From Thermococcus sp. M36 (GTDB taxonomy: Archaea; Methanobacteriota_B; Thermococci; Thermococcales; Thermococcaceae), in assembly GCF_012027355.1 (NCBI RefSeq), contig NZ_SNUH01000001.1:186001-250000 (forward strand): 64,000 nucleotides of DNA, written 5' to 3'. Both the position numbers and the translations under genes were made by a program. The notes under the pieces were generated by a model. That model was not told the origin of the DNA, searched no databases, and worked only from the letters and a program-made list of their open reading frames with translations. How positions within the stretch are numbered: position 1 is the first letter of the stretch; every line of letters begins with the position of its first letter. Of this stretch, positions 17,917-25,312 are shown piece after piece.

Positions 17917-18050
17917 GGCTCCTTACCCAGGTTTAAGTCAATAGGGGGCTTATAACGATTTCGAATTAGACACGAATCAGTCAAACAGTCCACAAATGGG
18001 GCGGTAAAAAGTTAAAACCTGTGACAAACACCACTCATGGGGGTATTAAA

Positions 18051-18977
18051 ATGAGGAACAAGCTGGTCGTTGTCACGGGCGGTGCAGGCTTCATAGGCTC
18101 TCACATAGCCTGGGAGCTCGTTAAGGACAACGAGGTAATCATAATCGACAACCTCTACACTGGAAAGGAGGAGAACGTCCCTCCGGGGGCGAAGCTCGTC
18201 AGGGCGGATATAAGAGACTACGAGGCGATAGCGGAGCTAATCAGCAACGCAGACTATGTTTTCCACGAGGCCGCCCAGGTTAGCGTCGTTGAAAGCGTCC
18301 AGAACCCCATTTTTACCGAAGAGGTCAACGTGCTGGGGACGCTCAATATCCTCAGGGCGCTCCTTGAGGGGCATGGAAAGCTCATTTTTGCATCTTCGGC
18401 AGCGGTCTACGGAGACAACCCAAACCTCCCCTTAAAAGAGACTGAGAGGCCAAAACCCCTCTCGCCGTACGGTGTGACCAAGGCAACCGCTGAAGAGTAT
18501 CTCCGCGTCTTTCACGAGCTGTACGGCCTTCCGGTTGTTGCCCTTCGCTACTTCAACGTTTTTGGCCCCAGACAGGGCTTTAATCAGTACGCGGGAGTGA
18601 TAAGCATCTTCATCAACAGGGCGCTGAAAAACGAACCGCTGGTCATCTTTGGAGACGGAAAGCAGACGAGGGACTTCATCTATGTGAAGGACATCGTTAG
18701 GGCGAACGTCCTCGTCGCCGAGAGCAGGCGCGCGAACGGGAGGGTCTTCAACGTCGCAACCGGAAGACAGACGAGCATACTGGAGCTCGCCACCAAGATA
18801 ATCGAGATAGCCGGGGCGAACACCTCGATTCTCTTTGATAAGCCGAGGCCCGGAGATATAAGGCACAGCCTCGCGGACATAGGCGAGATCAAGAAGCTCG
18901 GCTTCGAGCCGGAGTGGAGCCTTGAGGAGGGGCTAAAGAAGACGGTGGAGTGGTATCAAAAGAAAAAGAGCCTCTGA
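18051..18977 (+). CDS. NAD-dependent nucleotide-sugar epimerase (UDP-glucose 4-epimerase-like)
   Basis: 308 residues of the extended SDR type: GGAGFIGS dinucleotide motif near residue 9, SSAAVYG with the catalytic Ser, YGVTK with Tyr and Lys, and the C-terminal substrate region (RPGDIRHSLAD, where Arg and Ser contact the nucleotide sugar). UDP-galactose/UDP-glucose 4-epimerase is the likeliest activity, but related dTDP- or UDP-sugar epimerases and dehydratases are not excluded. The ATG at 18051 follows GGGGGT; an ATG 30 bases upstream lies too close to the TATA-like AAAGTTAAAA (18006-18017). Confidence 0.88.
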   Translation: MRNKLVVVTGGAGFIGSHIAWELVKDNEVIIIDNLYTGKEENVPPGAKLVRADIRDYEAIAELISNADYVFHEAAQVSVVESVQNPIFTEEVNVLGTLNILRALLEGHGKLIFASSAAVYGDNPNLPLKETERPKPLSPYGVTKATAEEYLRVFHELYGLPVVALRYFNVFGPRQGFNQYAGVISIFINRALKNEPLVIFGDGKQTRDFIYVKDIVRANVLVAESRRANGRVFNVATGRQTSILELATKIIEIAGANTSILFDKPRPGDIRHSLADIGEIKKLGFEPEWSLEEGLKKTVEWYQKKKSL

Positions 18978-18981
18978 TCAT

Positions 18982-19425
18982 TCATTTTTTAACGCTGAAG
19001 CCCATTGCCTGCCTCTGCTGAAGCTGTTGCGCCTTCTGGGCGAGCTCTCCGAGCTGGGCCTCAAGCTTCCTAAGCCCCTCCTGGGTTCTGGCTATGGCAT
19101 CCTCATACTCTTTTATCCTGGCCTCAAGGTAAGCTATGGCATCGTCCAGGCTCTTCTCGATGGCATACCCTGCCCCAACACTAACTATCGCGTGGTTTTT
19201 ATCAACTATGACCCCACTGAGGAACGATCCCGCGCCGATGGGCACGAGTATCTCCGGTCTCTCGTCCTCAACCTTTTTGAGCCCTTCAAGGGTCTCCTTG
19301 ACGGCCTGGAACTCGTTCCTTCCAAGGGTGAGGAGCTCAAGGTTCTGGGCCAGGAGCTGTGCCTGGGCCTGGAGGAGCTGGTACTCGTAAGCGAGCCTCT
19401 CAAGCTGTTCATTCACCTGCGCCAT
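18982..19425 (-). CDS. pfdA: prefoldin alpha subunit
   Basis: 147 residues with the prefoldin alpha layout: an N-terminal coiled coil (about residues 2-45), a central beta-hairpin region ([16 protein letters not shown], then [14 protein letters not shown]) and a C-terminal coiled coil rich in Gln and Ala, ending GFSVKK. Two alpha and four beta subunits form the jellyfish-shaped chaperone that captures unfolded proteins and passes them to the thermosome. The ATG at 19425 follows GGTGGTG. It converges on the epimerase gene with 4 bases between stops. Confidence 0.95.
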   Translation of the reverse strand: MAQVNEQLERLAYEYQLLQAQAQLLAQNLELLTLGRNEFQAVKETLEGLKKVEDERPEILVPIGAGSFLSGVIVDKNHAIVSVGAGYAIEKSLDDAIAYLEARIKEYEDAIARTQEGLRKLEAQLGELAQKAQQLQQRQAMGFSVKK

Positions 19426-19489
19426 TTCCACCACCGAAACCACTTGGTAAGGGGGCTTTTAAGGTTTGGGTTAAAAAGGGAGGAAGGAG

Positions 19490-20380
19490 TCAGCCGATTA
19501 TCTCCTTTTTTATCCTCTCGGCGATATCCCTAAGGGCCCTTGCCGCTTTTGATTTGGGAAATGCCTCAACGACCGGCCTGAGCATGGCCATGCTCCTTGG
19601 TATTGACCTGTCGTAGGGAACTTCTCCGAGTATCGGGATCCCCTCACTCTCAGCCCACTCCCTTAGTGCCGTGAAGCCCGGGTTGATGTCGGCCTTGTTG
19701 ATGATGAGATAGGCAGGTTCCCTGAAGTGCTGGACGACCCTGTAGGCCCTCTGGACGTCGGAGAGTGAAGCGGGAGTCGGCTCGGCTATGAGTATCGCGA
19801 GGTCAGCCCCTCCAAGGCTCGCTATCACCTGACAGCCTATTCCAGCGGCACTGTCCACTATCATATGGTCAAGACCAAGCTCCCCCATGAGCCTTTTCGC
19901 CCACTCCTTCTCCTCGGTAACGAGCTTTCCGCTTTCTGGCCTCCCAACGTCGAGCTGGGCGGAGATTATTGGGAAACCGTACTTCGTGGTGGCCTTCCTT
20001 ATCACCCCGGAGCGCGCCTCCTCGAGGGTTATCGTCCCCGGAACCGGGCAGACGAGGCCGCAGACGTTGCAGCCCTCGCAGGTGAGCTCATTGATCACAT
20101 AGTTGCCTTCCTCGTTGATGTAGATGCTGTCGTATGGACAGCGCTCCATACAGATGCCGCACCTTACGCAGCTCTCCGCCTTTATCCTCGCGACCTTGGC
20201 CCCTATGTGCTCCCTCTCCTCTTCCCAGCGCTCAACACCCAGGAGAAGGCCGAGGTTTGGAGCTTCAGCGTCTGCATCAACGGCCACCAGCCTGTAGTCG
20301 TCCTTGAGGAAGTAGAGGAGCGAGGCCGTTATCGTGCTCTTTCCAACGCCGCCCTTACCGCTCGCTATCGCTATCTGCAT
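19490..20380 (-). CDS. MinD/ParA-type ATPase with inserted 2[4Fe-4S] ferredoxin domain (second of pair)
   Basis: 296 residues: deviant Walker A GKGGVGKST at residue 9, then an inserted ferredoxin module with two cysteine sets (CVRCGICMERCP and CEGCNVCGLVCP), then the rest of the MinD fold (DSAAGIGCQV, AEPTPASLSD, INKADIN). Proteins of this kind pair with NifX-like metal-cluster proteins, as in the orange-protein operons of Desulfovibrio. The ATG overlaps the stop of its partner gene (TAATG), so the two are translationally coupled and probably form a heterodimer that moves Fe-S or metal clusters with ATP hydrolysis. The exact function is inferred. Confidence 0.9.
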   Translation of the reverse strand: MQIAIASGKGGVGKSTITASLLYFLKDDYRLVAVDADAEAPNLGLLLGVERWEEEREHIGAKVARIKAESCVRCGICMERCPYDSIYINEEGNYVINELTCEGCNVCGLVCPVPGTITLEEARSGVIRKATTKYGFPIISAQLDVGRPESGKLVTEEKEWAKRLMGELGLDHMIVDSAAGIGCQVIASLGGADLAILIAEPTPASLSDVQRAYRVVQHFREPAYLIINKADINPGFTALREWAESEGIPILGEVPYDRSIPRSMAMLRPVVEAFPKSKAARALRDIAERIKKEIIG

Positions 20381-21252
20381 TACTCACCACCCCCGAAAAA
20401 GCCGAGAACCTTCTTTGCTAACCCAATGAATATCTCAGCTTCCGGGTAATCTGCCAGAACAATCGGCCTGCCCTCAACGTAGCTCCTCACGATGTTCTCG
20501 CTGTAAGGGATTTCGGCGACGACCTCAGCGCCGTACTTCTCTGTCAGCTCATAGACTTTCTCCCTCTCACCGAGGTCCACCCTGTTTATCACGACCCATG
20601 TGGGTATATCCATCAGCCTCCCGAGCTCTAGTATCAGCTCCGTGTCGTGGATTCCCAGTGGGGTCGGCTCGGTGACCGCTATTAGAAGGTCGGAGAACTC
20701 CACCGCCTTCGAAACGGTGTTCCCTGTTCCCGCGGCGGTGTCGATTAACAGAAGCCCCTTCTGAACCGCCTGGGCCTTCTTCTTCGCGGCAACCACCAGG
20801 GGCATCGAACGCTCCTCCCCTTCCCTGAGCCTCCCGGTAACGAGGGTAAAGCCATATGGAGTCCGGGTAAGGTATGTGTGGCCAACAACACGGAAGGCCT
20901 CAAGGATGGCCCCGGAAACCGGGCAGACTATCTCGCACGCACGGCAGCCAGAACAGAGGTTCGGCATGAGGAATGGAGTGCCGTCCCTCAGGGTTATTAT
21001 CGCGTGCTCCTCGCAGGCTTCGGCGCACTTCCTGCACCGGGTGCACTTTGAGTAATCAAACTTCGGCACGAACTGCATGACGGGCTCCTCGTTGGCCAGC
21101 TCAACACCTAGGAGAAGGTGGTCGTTTGGCGCCTCGACGTCGAGATCGGCGAAAGTAAGTTCAAGTCCGAGCTTTCTGAGTGCAATGGCGAGATTCACCG
21201 CCACAGTTGACTTTCCGGTTCCTCCCTTTCCACCGCTCACGGCTATCTGCAA
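20380..21252 (-). CDS. MinD/ParA-type ATPase with inserted 2[4Fe-4S] ferredoxin domain (first of pair)
   Basis: 290 residues, paralogous to the following gene: GKGGTGKST at the N-terminus, ferredoxin cysteines CTRCRKCAEAC and CSGCRACEIVCP, DTAAGTGNTV, TEPTPLGIHD and INRVDLG. In the first cysteine set the fourth Cys is followed by Glu instead of Pro. The start is TTG at 21252 behind GGAGGTGAGAGC. Its promoter region, shared with the divergent NifX-like gene at 21325, contains the inverted repeat TTAGGCTGACCTAA (21269-21282), placed between the reverse TATA-like element (about 21285-21293) and the start, a repressor position. Confidence 0.9.
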   Translation of the reverse strand: MQIAVSGGKGGTGKSTVAVNLAIALRKLGLELTFADLDVEAPNDHLLLGVELANEEPVMQFVPKFDYSKCTRCRKCAEACEEHAIITLRDGTPFLMPNLCSGCRACEIVCPVSGAILEAFRVVGHTYLTRTPYGFTLVTGRLREGEERSMPLVVAAKKKAQAVQKGLLLIDTAAGTGNTVSKAVEFSDLLIAVTEPTPLGIHDTELILELGRLMDIPTWVVINRVDLGEREKVYELTEKYGAEVVAEIPYSENIVRSYVEGRPIVLADYPEAEIFIGLAKKVLGFFGGGE

Positions 21253-21268
21253 GCTCTCACCTCCGGAA

Positions 21269-21282
21269 TTAGGCTGACCTAA
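21269..21282. promoter_or_regulatory. putative operator A: TTAGG-CTGA-CCTAA
   Basis: A perfect 5-bp inverted repeat with a 4-bp spacer between the divergent MinD-type ATPase operon and the NifX-like gene. Five close relatives occur at 22815, 23819, 24810, 29326 and 29776. It flanks a shared TATA-like GTTTTTAAGC (about 21285-21294). A TTGTGCATA immediately downstream (21296-21304) recurs at 23844. Confidence 0.7.
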
Positions 21283-21324
21283 AAGTTTTTAAGCTTTGTG
21301 CATACGCTCAAAACGGGGATGCCC

Positions 21325-21717
21325 ATGAGTGAAAAGCGCTGCTTCAAGGTTGCAGTTGGAATGGAAGACGATGAACACCTCATCGACGCCCACTATGGAG
21401 ACTCGGAGTTCTTCGCGATATACGAGGTCTGTTCCGATGGGAGTGTGAAGCTCCTCGAAAGGCGGCACAACAAGGCAAAGGACTTTGAGGAGGAAGAGGA
21501 AAGAAGCCACGGCGATCCAAGGAAGTTCAAAGCCGTGGTAAGCCAGCTCCTCGACGTTGACGTTCTGGCTGCATTTAGAATGGGGCCCAATTTCCTCAGG
21601 ATACGAGACAAGACCAACAAGGTGGTCTTCTTCACGAGGACGAGGGAGCTGAGTGTGGCGCTTCAGAGGCTTGTTGAGAACTTCGACGACCTCTGGGAGC
21701 AGGTAAGGGAAAAATAG
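21325..21717 (+). CDS. NifX/FeMo-cofactor-type (dinitrogenase iron-molybdenum cofactor domain) protein
   Basis: 130 residues with the single alpha/beta NifX/NifB C-terminal-like domain: CFKVAVGMEDDEHLIDAHYGDSEFFAIYEV at the start (metal-cluster-binding loop with DAHYG), and a long charged middle (KDFEEEEERSHGDP) before VSQLLDVDVLAAFRMG. The family binds Mo- or Fe-containing clusters in nitrogenase assembly and in the orange protein of sulfate reducers; this organism shows no nitrogenase here. ATG 21325 is preferred because GGGGATG precedes it; ATG 21319 is the alternative. It is divergent from the MinD ATPase pair and shares operator A. Confidence 0.8.
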   Translation: MSEKRCFKVAVGMEDDEHLIDAHYGDSEFFAIYEVCSDGSVKLLERRHNKAKDFEEEEERSHGDPRKFKAVVSQLLDVDVLAAFRMGPNFLRIRDKTNKVVFFTRTRELSVALQRLVENFDDLWEQVREK

Positions 21718-21797
21718 AAATAGGGATCCCAATAGTCGAGGAATAAACAGTTTCTGGCCCTAATTTCCCGCTCTGCTCTGTATTCATGTCCCGGAAC

Positions 21798-22538
21798 TCA
21801 CGGTACCCTCACCACGTACTTTCTGTTCCCCTTCTCAAACCCCCTGAAGGAGCCAAGCTTGAGGCCAAGCAGAGCCTTCTCAATATCAACGACTTTCATT
21901 GATGCTAGGTGAGTAACACCCGTCCCCTTCAGGAACTCTGGCAGGAGCTGGCCTGTTGGGCCGGTGAGCACAAAGATACGGGCATTACTCGCCCTCTCAA
22001 TTAGCATGTCTATCGTTCCATTGACCAGACAGCTCGCGCTCGCTATCACCGCGTCCATCTTGGGAAGGAGGTGGTATTCCAAAGCGTCGCTGTAGGTGTC
22101 TTTGTCCCAGAGCCTGGCGTTTCTCTCAAAGACGTAGACCTCAAACCCCTTCCCGCGGAGTTCCTTCACAAGAGGAGGCATGTTGCCTATCATGGCTACT
22201 TTGCCCGCGTTTTCAGGGAGAAGCTCAAGGACGTCAACCCACTCCGCACCGCTCAGGACTATGTGGTACTGCGAGACCGCGTTTATTGCCGCCAGACCGA
22301 GGGTTCTCTCTATGACGTTAAGGCTGTCGGCCTTCTCTATGAACGTCTCAACTGACGGCTCGGTTATGGAGTTCGTGTAGCGCTGAACCTCCTCGGGCAG
22401 GGTCATCGCGACTCCCAGGGCCTTTCTCTCCGGCCCCCTGATGAGAACCCACGTGTATGGAAGGGCGAAGCCGAAGTCAAGGAGCTCAACCTCGCCGACG
22501 AGCTTAAGGGCTTTCCTTTTGATTTCGCTCAAAAGCAA
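21798..22538 (-). CDS. DUF364/DUF4213 putative heavy-metal chelation protein
   Basis: 246 residues. The N-terminal half (about 1-100) resembles the enolase-N-like DUF4213 domain, with GVAMTLPEEV and the ERTLGLAAINAVSQY segment. The C-terminal half is the DUF364 Rossmann-like domain with KVAMIGNMPPLV, DAVIASASCLVNGTID and VLTGPTGQLLPEFL. DUF364 proteins are often found near metal-uptake or molybdenum genes and are suggested to chelate heavy metals, which fits this metal-cluster neighbourhood. It overlaps the 3' end of the upstream 84-residue gene by 35 bases, so the two are co-transcribed. No enzymatic activity can be named. Confidence 0.8.
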   Translation of the reverse strand: MLLSEIKRKALKLVGEVELLDFGFALPYTWVLIRGPERKALGVAMTLPEEVQRYTNSITEPSVETFIEKADSLNVIERTLGLAAINAVSQYHIVLSGAEWVDVLELLPENAGKVAMIGNMPPLVKELRGKGFEVYVFERNARLWDKDTYSDALEYHLLPKMDAVIASASCLVNGTIDMLIERASNARIFVLTGPTGQLLPEFLKGTGVTHLASMKVVDIEKALLGLKLGSFRGFEKGNRKYVVRVP

Positions 22539-22758
22539 TTTTCACCACCTCTCCCTCCTCAAACATACCTACCAGCTTGATCATGGGATTGTTGCAGTAA
22601 ACTCCAATCCCCCTTATTATCCTCCCGTTGGCCAGCACCTTAAAGTTTGCCCCAAAAATCGAGACGCCGTTTGGCAGCCTCTCTCCCACGGGAAGGGGTT
22701 GTTGTAGAAGCCCCACCACGCATCTTCCGGCACTTCGAAGGGGAACCCCTGGAGTCAC
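22504..22758 (-). CDS. small hypothetical protein with an internal compensated double frameshift
   Basis: The C-terminal part reads convincingly (NGVSIFGANFKVLANGRI, GIGVYCNNPMIKLVG, FEEGEVVKIAFER). A GTG start at 22758 follows GGGAGGGGAG, with a TATA-like TTCATATAG at about 22782-22790 on this strand. Residues 7-24 as encoded are implausible and use rare codons (CGA, AGT, CTA, CAA), while the neighbouring frame over 22687-22739 reads FEVPEDAWWGFYNNPFPW with typical Thermococcus codons. One surplus base in a 4-base C run (22740-22743) and one missing in a 3-base G run (22684-22686) would explain this. The 84-residue frame survives. Family not recognised. Confidence 0.6.
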   Translation of the reverse strand: MTPGVPLRSAGRCVVGLLQQPLPVGERLPNGVSIFGANFKVLANGRIIRGIGVYCNNPMIKLVGMFEEGEVVKIAFERNQKESP

Positions 22759-22814
22759 CGTCTGTATCTCCCCTCCCCCCTATATGAACCTTCCGAGGAA
22801 ACCCTTATACGCTT

Positions 22815-22828
22815 TTAGGGCAACCTAA
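22815..22828. promoter_or_regulatory. putative operator F: TTAGG-GCAA-CCTAA
   Basis: A perfect inverted repeat of the TTAGG-N4-CCTAA type, 13 bases upstream of the radical SAM gene start. It follows the TATA-like CTTATAC (about 22803-22809), so it would cover the transcription start site and block initiation when occupied. Confidence 0.7.
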
Positions 22829-22841
22829 TTATGGTGGTGAT

Positions 22842-23789
22842 ATGATCGCCTTTGGACCCGTTCCCTCGAGGAGGCTCGGAAGGAGCCTTGGTGTAAACAA
22901 CATCCCGGACAAGGTGTGCAGCTACGCCTGCATCTACTGTCAGATAGGAAAAACGCTGAGGATGGAACTTGAGAGAAGGCCCTTTTATGAGCCGGAGCTG
23001 ATATTTGAAGAGGTAAAAAAGAAAGTTGAGGAAGCCCACAGGAGGGGAGAGCGCATAGATTACATAACCTTCGTCCCGGACGGGGAGCCAACCCTTGACA
23101 TCAACCTTGGGAGGGAGGTGGAACTCCTCCGCGAACTCGGCATAAAGCTCGCTGCGCTGATCAACGCGTCCCTTATCTGGCGTGAAGACGTAAGGGAAGA
23201 CCTGCTCAAGCTCGACTTTGTCTCGCTCAAGGTGGATGCGGTCAGTAAACCCCTCTGGAGGAAGGTGGACAGACCCCATAAGAGCCTGAATCTGGAGAAG
23301 CTCCTCGAAGGCATGCTTGAATTCAGGAGAGCCTTTAAAGGAACCCTCGTTACCGAGACCATGCTGGTGGATGGGGTAGAATACGGGAACGAGTTCGAGA
23401 GGATTGCGGAGTTTCTGCGGGAGCTTAAACCTGATAAAGCGTACATAGCGATTCCCACGAGACCACCGGCAGAGTCATGGGTAAAACCGGCTCCCGAGGC
23501 GGTTATAAACCGTGCCTTCCAGACCTTTGCAGAGGCCCTCGGGGAAAGGCACGTTGAATACCTAATAGGCTATGAGGGGAATACGTTTGCCTTCACAGGT
23601 AACGTTGAGGAGGATTTACTCAGCATTACCGCCGTTCATCCGATGAGGGAAGAGGCCGTTAGAGAGTTCCTTAGAAAGGCCGACGCCGACTGGAGCGTCG
23701 TCGAGAGGCTTTTGGAGACGAAAAAGCTTATAGAGCTCGAATACAACGGCAGGAAGTTCTACATGAGGCGCTTGAAGAGCAGGGAGTAG
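22842..23789 (+). CDS. radical SAM enzyme (COG0731-type Fe-S oxidoreductase)
   Basis: 315 residues. The N-terminus reads FGPVPSRRLGRSLGVNNIP followed by the radical SAM cysteine motif CSYACIYC (CxxxCxxC, about residues 27-34), the FVPDGEPTLD glycine-rich SAM-binding segment and a TIM-barrel core. The last 70 residues (DLLSITAVHPMREEAVREFL) look like a winged helix. Close relatives are widespread in anaerobic archaea and bacteria; none has an activity I can name with certainty. ATG 22842 follows GGTGGTGAT. Its promoter carries operator F, tying it to the NifX and MinD genes around it. Confidence 0.88.
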   Translation: MIAFGPVPSRRLGRSLGVNNIPDKVCSYACIYCQIGKTLRMELERRPFYEPELIFEEVKKKVEEAHRRGERIDYITFVPDGEPTLDINLGREVELLRELGIKLAALINASLIWREDVREDLLKLDFVSLKVDAVSKPLWRKVDRPHKSLNLEKLLEGMLEFRRAFKGTLVTETMLVDGVEYGNEFERIAEFLRELKPDKAYIAIPTRPPAESWVKPAPEAVINRAFQTFAEALGERHVEYLIGYEGNTFAFTGNVEEDLLSITAVHPMREEAVREFLRKADADWSVVERLLETKKLIELEYNGRKFYMRRLKSRE

Positions 23790-23818
23790 TTTTGCTTTAA
23801 TCTTTTTTGCCGGAACTA

Positions 23819-23832
23819 TTAGGGTGACCGAA
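23819..23832. promoter_or_regulatory. putative operator B: TTAGG-GTGA-CCGAA
   Basis: A member of the TTAGG-N4-CCTAA family with one arm mismatch, lying immediately upstream of and touching the TATA element AAAACTTTATATG (23831-23843) of the 209-residue NifX-like gene. Confidence 0.65.
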
Positions 23833-23843
23833 AACTTTATATG

Positions 23844-23859
23844 TTGTGCATATGCACAA
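23844..23859. promoter_or_regulatory. perfect 16-bp palindrome TTGTGCATATGCACAA
   Basis: A perfect palindrome directly after the TATA box of the NifX-like gene. Its left half TTGTGCATA recurs after the TATA box of the divergent NifX-like gene (21296-21304). The position, near the expected transcription start, suggests a second regulator-binding site distinct from the TTAGG repeats. Confidence 0.5.
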
Positions 23860-23889
23860 AATAATGAAGGAAAAATGGAGGCGGTTAAC

Positions 23890-24519
23890 ATGAAGATCGC
23901 AATCCCAACTAATGGCGGTGGGCTTAACGATACAGTTGCGCCAGTCTTCGCGCGCGCTCCAGCGTTTTACATAGCGGACATTGACGAGAACGGAAACATA
24001 ACCAACGAGAAGGTCGTCCAGAACGGGGCGGCGATGGCAGGAGGCGGAGCTGGCCCGATGGCAGTCCAGACCCTTATCAACGAGGGTGTTGAGGCAGTAA
24101 TAGCCCCGCAGGTCGGCCCGAACGCCCTCGGCGCGATACAGGCTGCAGGAATAAAGCTTTACCAGGTCGCCCCGGGAACTCCTGTCGAGGATGCCATAAA
24201 GGCAGTTGTCAGCGGAAGCGTCGGGCAGTTCAGCGTGCCGACGCCGACTACCCCAATGCCCCCGGCCGCCCCAATGGCGCCGACAACGCCAGCAAACCCC
24301 GCGCCGGCCTACGGCCCTTACCCGCCGTATCCGGCTTACGGCTACGGCTCCAGATGGGGCAGAGGCTGGGGCCGCGGTGGCGGCTGGGGAAGAGGACGCG
24401 GTTGGGGCCGCGGATGGGGCAGAGGTGGTAGAGGCTGGGGGGCCAGGCTTGGCTATTGCCCATGGACTGGCCAGCCCAGCAGGAGAACGTGGCTCGCCAG
24501 GTTCTTCGGCTGGTGGTGA
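23890..24519 (+). CDS. NifX/FeMo-cofactor-type protein with Pro-rich linker and Gly/Arg/Trp-rich tail
   Basis: 209 residues. Residues 1-105 form a NifX-type domain (MKIAIPTNGGGLNDTVAPVF, ITNEKVVQNG, VEAVIAPQVGPNALGAIQAAGI). A Pro/Ala/Thr linker (about 118-150, with repeated PxxPxxP) and a tyrosine stretch follow. The tail is then dominated by W, G and R (GRGWGRGGGWGRGRGWGRGW) and ends WLARFFGWW. The tail may bind metal, nucleic acid or membrane, but this is speculation. ATG 23890 follows GGAGGCGG; upstream in-frame ATGs overlap the promoter. Operator B and the 16-bp palindrome lie in front of it. Confidence 0.8.
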   Translation: MKIAIPTNGGGLNDTVAPVFARAPAFYIADIDENGNITNEKVVQNGAAMAGGGAGPMAVQTLINEGVEAVIAPQVGPNALGAIQAAGIKLYQVAPGTPVEDAIKAVVSGSVGQFSVPTPTTPMPPAAPMAPTTPANPAPAYGPYPPYPAYGYGSRWGRGWGRGGGWGRGRGWGRGWGRGGRGWGARLGYCPWTGQPSRRTWLARFFGWW

Positions 24520-24575
24520 CCCCCTGTTCTTAGCCTTTTATTTTGAAGCAGTGGAAATAAGGGAGGAAAATCCAG

Positions 24576-24788
24576 ATGCCGCGAGGAATGGGAAGAGGAT
24601 ACGGAAGAGGACGCGGGTTCTACCCATTCGGAGGGGCCTACGGAATCATCGACCTGCTGGTACTGATCGGGATAATATACTTCCTGGTCAAACTTTTCCT
24701 GGTGGCCCTCCCGTATGCCCTCGGCCTGCTGGTTCTCCTTATAATACGGGAGTTCCTCAGGCCGCGCCCGGGGTTCGGGCCATTCTGA
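24576..24788 (+). CDS. small membrane protein with Gly/Arg-rich N-terminus
   Basis: 70 residues: MPRGMGRGYGRGRGFYPFGG, then two hydrophobic stretches (IIDLLVLIGIIYFLVKLFLV and LPYALGLLVLLII), ending REFLRPRPGFGPF. It should be an integral membrane protein of two helices. The N-terminal RG repeat closely resembles the tail of the NifX-like protein encoded next (GMGRGYGRGGGMGRGRGG), linking the two. GGGAGG nine bases upstream fixes the ATG. It sits between two NifX-type genes. No function is known to me. Confidence 0.75.
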   Translation: MPRGMGRGYGRGRGFYPFGGAYGIIDLLVLIGIIYFLVKLFLVALPYALGLLVLLIIREFLRPRPGFGPF

Positions 24789-24809
24789 GCTTATGCAAAC
24801 TTTTTTAAG

Positions 24810-24823
24810 TTCGGTTTTCCTAA
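24810..24823. promoter_or_regulatory. putative operator C: TTCGG-TTTT-CCTAA
   Basis: Read on the other strand this is TTAGG-AAAA-CCGAA, matching operator B in both arms. It lies directly downstream of the TATA box ACTTTTTTAAG (about 24799-24809) and upstream of the Shine-Dalgarno of the 140-residue NifX-like gene. The segment TTTCCTAATTTCTG is repeated exactly at operator D (29782-29795). Confidence 0.65.
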
Positions 24824-24843
24824 TTTCTGCGGAGGTGGTAGTG

Positions 24844-25266
24844 ATGAGGATAATCGTATCAACCATAAACGGGGGTCTCGACGACAGGGTTAACCCAGCG
24901 TTCGGAAGAACCCCGACCTTTACGATAGTCGACGTTGAGAACGGGCAGATAACCAACGTCCAGGTGCTTCCAAACCCCGGCTACTCTCAGCCGAGGGGGG
25001 CAGGAGTGACCGCGGCCCAATTCACCATCGACCAGGGGGCAGAGGTCATAATATCCGGTCAGTTCGGACCAAACTCATCAGGCGTCCTTCAGGCAGCAGG
25101 GATAAGGATGGTCTCGGCGCCCGCAAACATGACCGTCCGCGAGGCTGTTGAGGCGTTCCTCCGCGGTGAGCTCACCGGAGCAGTTATAGGTCCTGAGGGC
25201 GGCGGAATGGGCAGAGGCTACGGCCGCGGAGGCGGTATGGGAAGAGGTCGCGGGGGCCGCTGGTGA
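24844..25266 (+). CDS. NifX/FeMo-cofactor-type protein with RG-rich tail
   Basis: 140 residues: NifX-type domain over residues 1-110 (MRIIVSTINGGLDDRVNPAFGR, ITNVQVLPNPGYS, AEVIISGQFGPNSSGVLQAAGI) and a C-terminal tail GGGMGRGYGRGGGMGRGRGG ending RW. It is paralogous to the protein at 23890 but lacks the proline linker. ATG 24844 follows GGAGGTGGTAGTG. Operator C covers its presumed transcription start. The presence of three NifX-type proteins beside MinD-ferredoxin ATPases recalls orange-protein gene clusters, although cluster type and metal are unknown. Confidence 0.82.
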   Translation: MRIIVSTINGGLDDRVNPAFGRTPTFTIVDVENGQITNVQVLPNPGYSQPRGAGVTAAQFTIDQGAEVIISGQFGPNSSGVLQAAGIRMVSAPANMTVREAVEAFLRGELTGAVIGPEGGGMGRGYGRGGGMGRGRGGRW

Positions 25267-25312
25267 GTTAGATTTTTAGTTCCATTCCCTAACTATTTTC
25301 CAGTGAGCCCTC

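Noticed and set aside
21719-21734. ATAGGGATCCCAAT as a seventh TTAGG-type operator
   Set aside because: The arms do not match TTAGG/CCTAA and it lies between two convergent gene ends, not in a promoter.
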